6,670 bases of DNA, taken from positions 1-6,670 of the forward strand of contig CAZDZY010000131.1 of NCBI GenBank assembly GCA_964510055.1, given 5' to 3'. Origin of the DNA: DTFZ01 sp964510055 (lineage in GTDB: Bacteria > Bacillota > Clostridia > Christensenellales > SZUA-584). Position 1 is the first letter of the stretch. Every line of letters starts with the position of its first letter. Below the pieces are notes generated by a model, which had not been told where the DNA came from, did not search any database, and was given only the letters and a program-made list of their open reading frames with translations. Position numbers and translations under genes: made by a program. Shown one piece after another: positions 5,333 through 6,670 of this stretch.

Positions 5333-5348
5333 GGGGCCTTAAGGCCCC
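5333..5348. promoter_or_regulatory. 16-bp perfect palindrome before the fourth degV
   Basis: GGGGCCTTAAGGCCCC is an uninterrupted palindrome ending 6 nt before the ribosome site TAGGAGT of the gene at 5366. On the minus strand it is followed by a T-rich stretch. It could be an operator, or a leader hairpin that limits ribosome access. Confidence 0.45.
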
Positions 5349-5365
5349 CGCAATAGGAGTGTGCT

Positions 5366-6226
5366 ATGAGAAAGATAAAGGTTATCACAGACAGTAATGC
5401 GGATCTCCCCAAGGAAATGCTGGAAGCGCGCGGTATAGAAGCAGTACCGCTGCATATAATACTCGGCGAAAAAAAATTTCCTGACGACGGGAGTTTAAAA
5501 AACGAGGGCTTGTTCGAATACGCGGATGTTACCGGGACGATGCCCAAAACAATGCCGGTAAGCATAAGCCAGTTTGAAGAAGTATTCAGAAAGTGGCTCA
5601 AAGATGATCACGATATATTATTCATGGGCGTAAGCGGCAAACTTTCGGCAACTGTGCGGGACGCGGTAGCGGCAGCTGTGACCATGACTGCTGCCGAGAA
5701 GGTGGACAGGGACAGGATATCCGTGGTCGATTCTACGAGCCTCTCATCCGGCATTGGGCTGCTTGCCCTCGAAGCGGCGGATATGGCCGACAGCGGCATG
5801 GAGCTTAAGGAAATAACACAGCGTGTGCTTGCCCTGCGCCCTAAAATACATGTCGGTTTTATTGTAGGCGCTCTTAAGTACTTTTACATGGGCGGATGGT
5901 GCTCGAAGTTCACTTCGGTCGTAGGCGACAGCCTCAATATAAAGCCCACGATCGAAATGAAATCAGGGGAAGTAACGCCGGGCCAGGGGTTAATGGGAAA
6001 AGACTATTTAGATAAGTACTACAAAATTGTCATGAAGGACGCGGAGCGCATCGACCCCAAGAGGATATTCATAACGCACTGCTTGAACAGCGAAGGTGCC
6101 GGAGAGGTAAAGGAGAGGCTCGGGAAGGAGTTCGGCTTTAATAACGTCATAGTGACTGATATGTCGAATACGACCGCATCACAGGGAGGGTCGGGGTCCC
6201 TCGGGATATCGTTTCTCTATAAGTAG
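5366..6226 (+). CDS. Divergent DegV/FakB-like protein lacking the C-terminal histidine (286 aa)
   Basis: Full-length DegV fold but the most diverged copy. Motifs: TDSNADLP (8-15), MPKTMPVS (59-66, Thr62), GVSGKLSATV (88-97), which keeps serine 94 of the classic LSGTYQ loop, an insertion of about 7 residues near 107-113, ISVVDSTSLSSGIGL (118-132), MGGWCSKFTS (175-184), LNIKP (190-194) and ASQGGSGSLG (271-280). Two changes stand out. The histidine that contacts the fatty-acid carboxylate in FakB proteins is Gln273, with GPG changed to GSG. The basic residue of the GGR loop is Trp178. Both suggest a different ligand or loss of kinase partnership. ATG 5366 follows TAGGAGTG (5355-5361). The N-terminal VPLHIILG ties it to the truncated copy at 3053. 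No frameshift or stop suggests decay. Confidence 0.88.
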   Translation: MRKIKVITDSNADLPKEMLEARGIEAVPLHIILGEKKFPDDGSLKNEGLFEYADVTGTMPKTMPVSISQFEEVFRKWLKDDHDILFMGVSGKLSATVRDAVAAAVTMTAAEKVDRDRISVVDSTSLSSGIGLLALEAADMADSGMELKEITQRVLALRPKIHVGFIVGALKYFYMGGWCSKFTSVVGDSLNIKPTIEMKSGEVTPGQGLMGKDYLDKYYKIVMKDAERIDPKRIFITHCLNSEGAGEVKERLGKEFGFNNVIVTDMSNTTASQGGSGSLGISFLYK

Positions 6227-6260
6227 ATACAGAGAGATGCATGCATATGCGGGATCGGGC

Positions 6261-6281
6261 GCCGGCCGGGGATGGGCCGGC
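6261..6281 (+). terminator. Strong GC hairpin after the fourth degV
   Basis: GCCGGCC (6261-6267) and GGCCGGC (6275-6281) form a perfect GC stem around GGGGATG, 34 nt after the stop. It is followed by CCTCTTCACT, only weakly T-rich. It plausibly ends the transcript, since a new promoter appears downstream at 6360. Confidence 0.5.
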
Positions 6282-6309
6282 CCTCTTCACTACTGCAGCA
6301 ACAGGGCGG

Positions 6310-6342
6310 ATGGGATGACCGCGACAAGGCCGCATATCCCAT
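6310..6342. repeat. Inverted repeat upstream of the fifth degV promoter
   Basis: ATGGGAT (6310-6316) and ATCCCAT (6336-6342) are exact reverse complements, with GCG/CGC able to pair inside the 19-nt loop. It ends where a -35 would lie for the TATAAT at 6360, so it may be a regulator site. No counterpart is seen before the third degV. Confidence 0.4.
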
Positions 6343-6348
6343 TACCAG

Positions 6349-6369
6349 ACATATTATTGTATAATATGT
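6349..6369 (+). promoter_or_regulatory. Promoter with palindromic -10 for the fifth degV
   Basis: A perfect TATAAT (6360-6365) lies inside an inverted repeat, ACATATTAT-TGT-ATAATATGT (6349-6369, 9-bp arms). No good -35 is present at 16-18 bp, which fits a promoter that needs an activator. Transcription would start near 6373, exactly where identity with the first leader copy becomes strong (ATATCAGCAATCATC at 6374-6388). Confidence 0.5.
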
Positions 6370-6389
6370 TACAATATCAGCAATCATCA

Positions 6390-6420
6390 GCCGTCCCCGA
6401 TAAAAGGTTACCGGGGAGGC
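6390..6420 (+). promoter_or_regulatory. Covarying leader hairpin, second copy
   Basis: Same fold and length as 4331-4361: GCC/GGC, G-A mismatch, TCC/GGG with a T-G wobble, bulged C6397, then CGATAA/TTACCG with one A-C mismatch around an AAGG loop. The pairs C6396-G6414 and A6402-T6409 are the compensated ones. The 3' arm holds GGAGG (6415-6419), ribosome site of the mini-ORF at 6428. An alternative register pairs TCCCCG with CGGGGA perfectly. Confidence 0.65.
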
Positions 6421-6427
6421 GTATAGG

Positions 6428-6490
6428 ATGAAATATTATGGGAGAACCGGCGTATGGATAATCAGGCGCCGGACAGGGGAAAAATCATGA
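6428..6490 (+). CDS. Leader mini-ORF coupled to the fifth degV (20 aa)
   Basis: ATG 6428 lies 8 nt after a strong GGAGG and encodes 20 residues beginning MKYYGRTGVW. It stops at TGA 6488-6490, overlapping the degV ATG (6487) as ATGA. It parallels the mini-ORF at 4369: same start context, same first codons apart from one Asn/Tyr change, same overlap, but an unrelated C-terminal half (here rich in Arg). It spans the hairpin CCGGCG (6447-6452)/CGCCGG (6467-6472). It may be a regulatory leader peptide or a coupling device; a translated product is unproven. Confidence 0.4.
   Translation: MKYYGRTGVWIIRRRTGEKS
6447..6472 (+). promoter_or_regulatory. Second leader hairpin, second copy
   Basis: CCGGCG (6447-6452) pairs with CGCCGG (6467-6472) around a 14-nt loop, immediately before the degV ribosome site AGGGGA (6475-6480). 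The arms are identical to 4388-4417; the loop is not. Confidence 0.5.
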
Positions 6491-6670
6491 GGGACATTAA
6501 ATTGATCACAGACAGCACGGCAGACCTGCCAAAAGGGATGCTCGAGAAGCTGGGGGTAGTAGTAATTCCGGCGCGCGTTATACTCGGCGTTAAAAGCTAC
6601 CCGGACGACGGGAGCGTCACGACAAAGGAATTGTTTGAATACGCCGAAAGCACGGGCAAGGTCCCTAAGA
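6487..6670 (+). CDS. DegV/FakB-like protein, 5' part only
   Basis: The first 61 codons of a fifth DegV gene, cut by the window end. It has TDSTADLP (8-15), VIPARVILGVKSYPDDGSV (26-44) and KELFEYAESTGKVPK. It is very close to the gene at 4434, which shares the VIPARVILGVKSYPDDGSV segment exactly, and it carries the same leader. ATG 6487 follows AGGGGA with 6-nt spacing and overlaps the mini-ORF stop. The ligand-binding loops and C-terminus lie outside the window, so its ligand class and completeness are unknown. Confidence 0.85.
   Translation, partial: MRDIKLITDSTADLPKGMLEKLGVVVIPARVILGVKSYPDDGSVTTKELFEYAESTGKVPK

Noticed and set aside
3053..6670. CRISPR-like or direct-repeat array suggested by repeated GACAGCACG and ATACTCGGC words
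   Set aside because: The repeats are conserved DegV codons (TDST and ILG motifs) spaced at gene length, not a repeat-spacer array.

Overview
The window looks like Bacillota DNA, most likely a Clostridia lineage of moderate GC. Shine-Dalgarno sites are strong (AAAGGAGG before two genes). Protein families of Firmicutes flavour recur: a DUF6487-like zinc ribbon, DUF2785, an AdhR/NmlR-like MerR regulator and DegV. Intergenic spacers are short and hairpin-rich. The code is standard: TGA ends several genes and TGG encodes Trp. I cannot name a genus.

Left part (1-1750, + strand). An intrinsic terminator at 35-60 closes an unseen upstream unit. Two tandem, diverged copies of a small four-cysteine protein follow. 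In the first, the third cysteine codon is UGA with the frame open beyond it; the second (407-619) is intact. Next is a compact redox module: a flavodoxin (804-1280) and a MerR regulator with a cysteine at residue 52 (1364-1750). The flavodoxin promoter has the 19-bp spacer typical of MerR control, with a perfect 7-N4-7 inverted repeat inside it. The regulator therefore probably controls the flavodoxin in response to reactive carbonyl or electrophile stress.

Middle (1751-3052). A DUF2785 protein is encoded on the minus strand, convergent with merR. A gene-free stretch of about 330 bp separates it from the next block and carries a likely extended -10 promoter facing right.

Right part (3053-6670, + strand). 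Five DegV/FakB-like genes lie in a row: a truncated copy with an unrelated tail (3053-3385), three full-length copies (3457-4296, 4434-5273, 5366-6226) and a fifth that runs off the window (6487 onward). DegV proteins bind fatty acids and, in characterised systems, present them to the kinase FakA; no FakA is visible here. The copies differ at the positions expected to hold the fatty-acid carboxylate, so they are probably specialised rather than redundant.

The most interesting structure is the leader shared by the third and fifth degV genes. It has a 31-nt hairpin with two compensatory base-pair changes between copies, and the 3' arm of this hairpin contains the Shine-Dalgarno site of a mini-ORF of 20-22 codons. 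The mini-ORF spans a second conserved GC hairpin and ends in an ATGA overlap with the degV start. This looks like an undescribed cis-regulatory leader or translational-coupling device controlling individual members of a FakB array.
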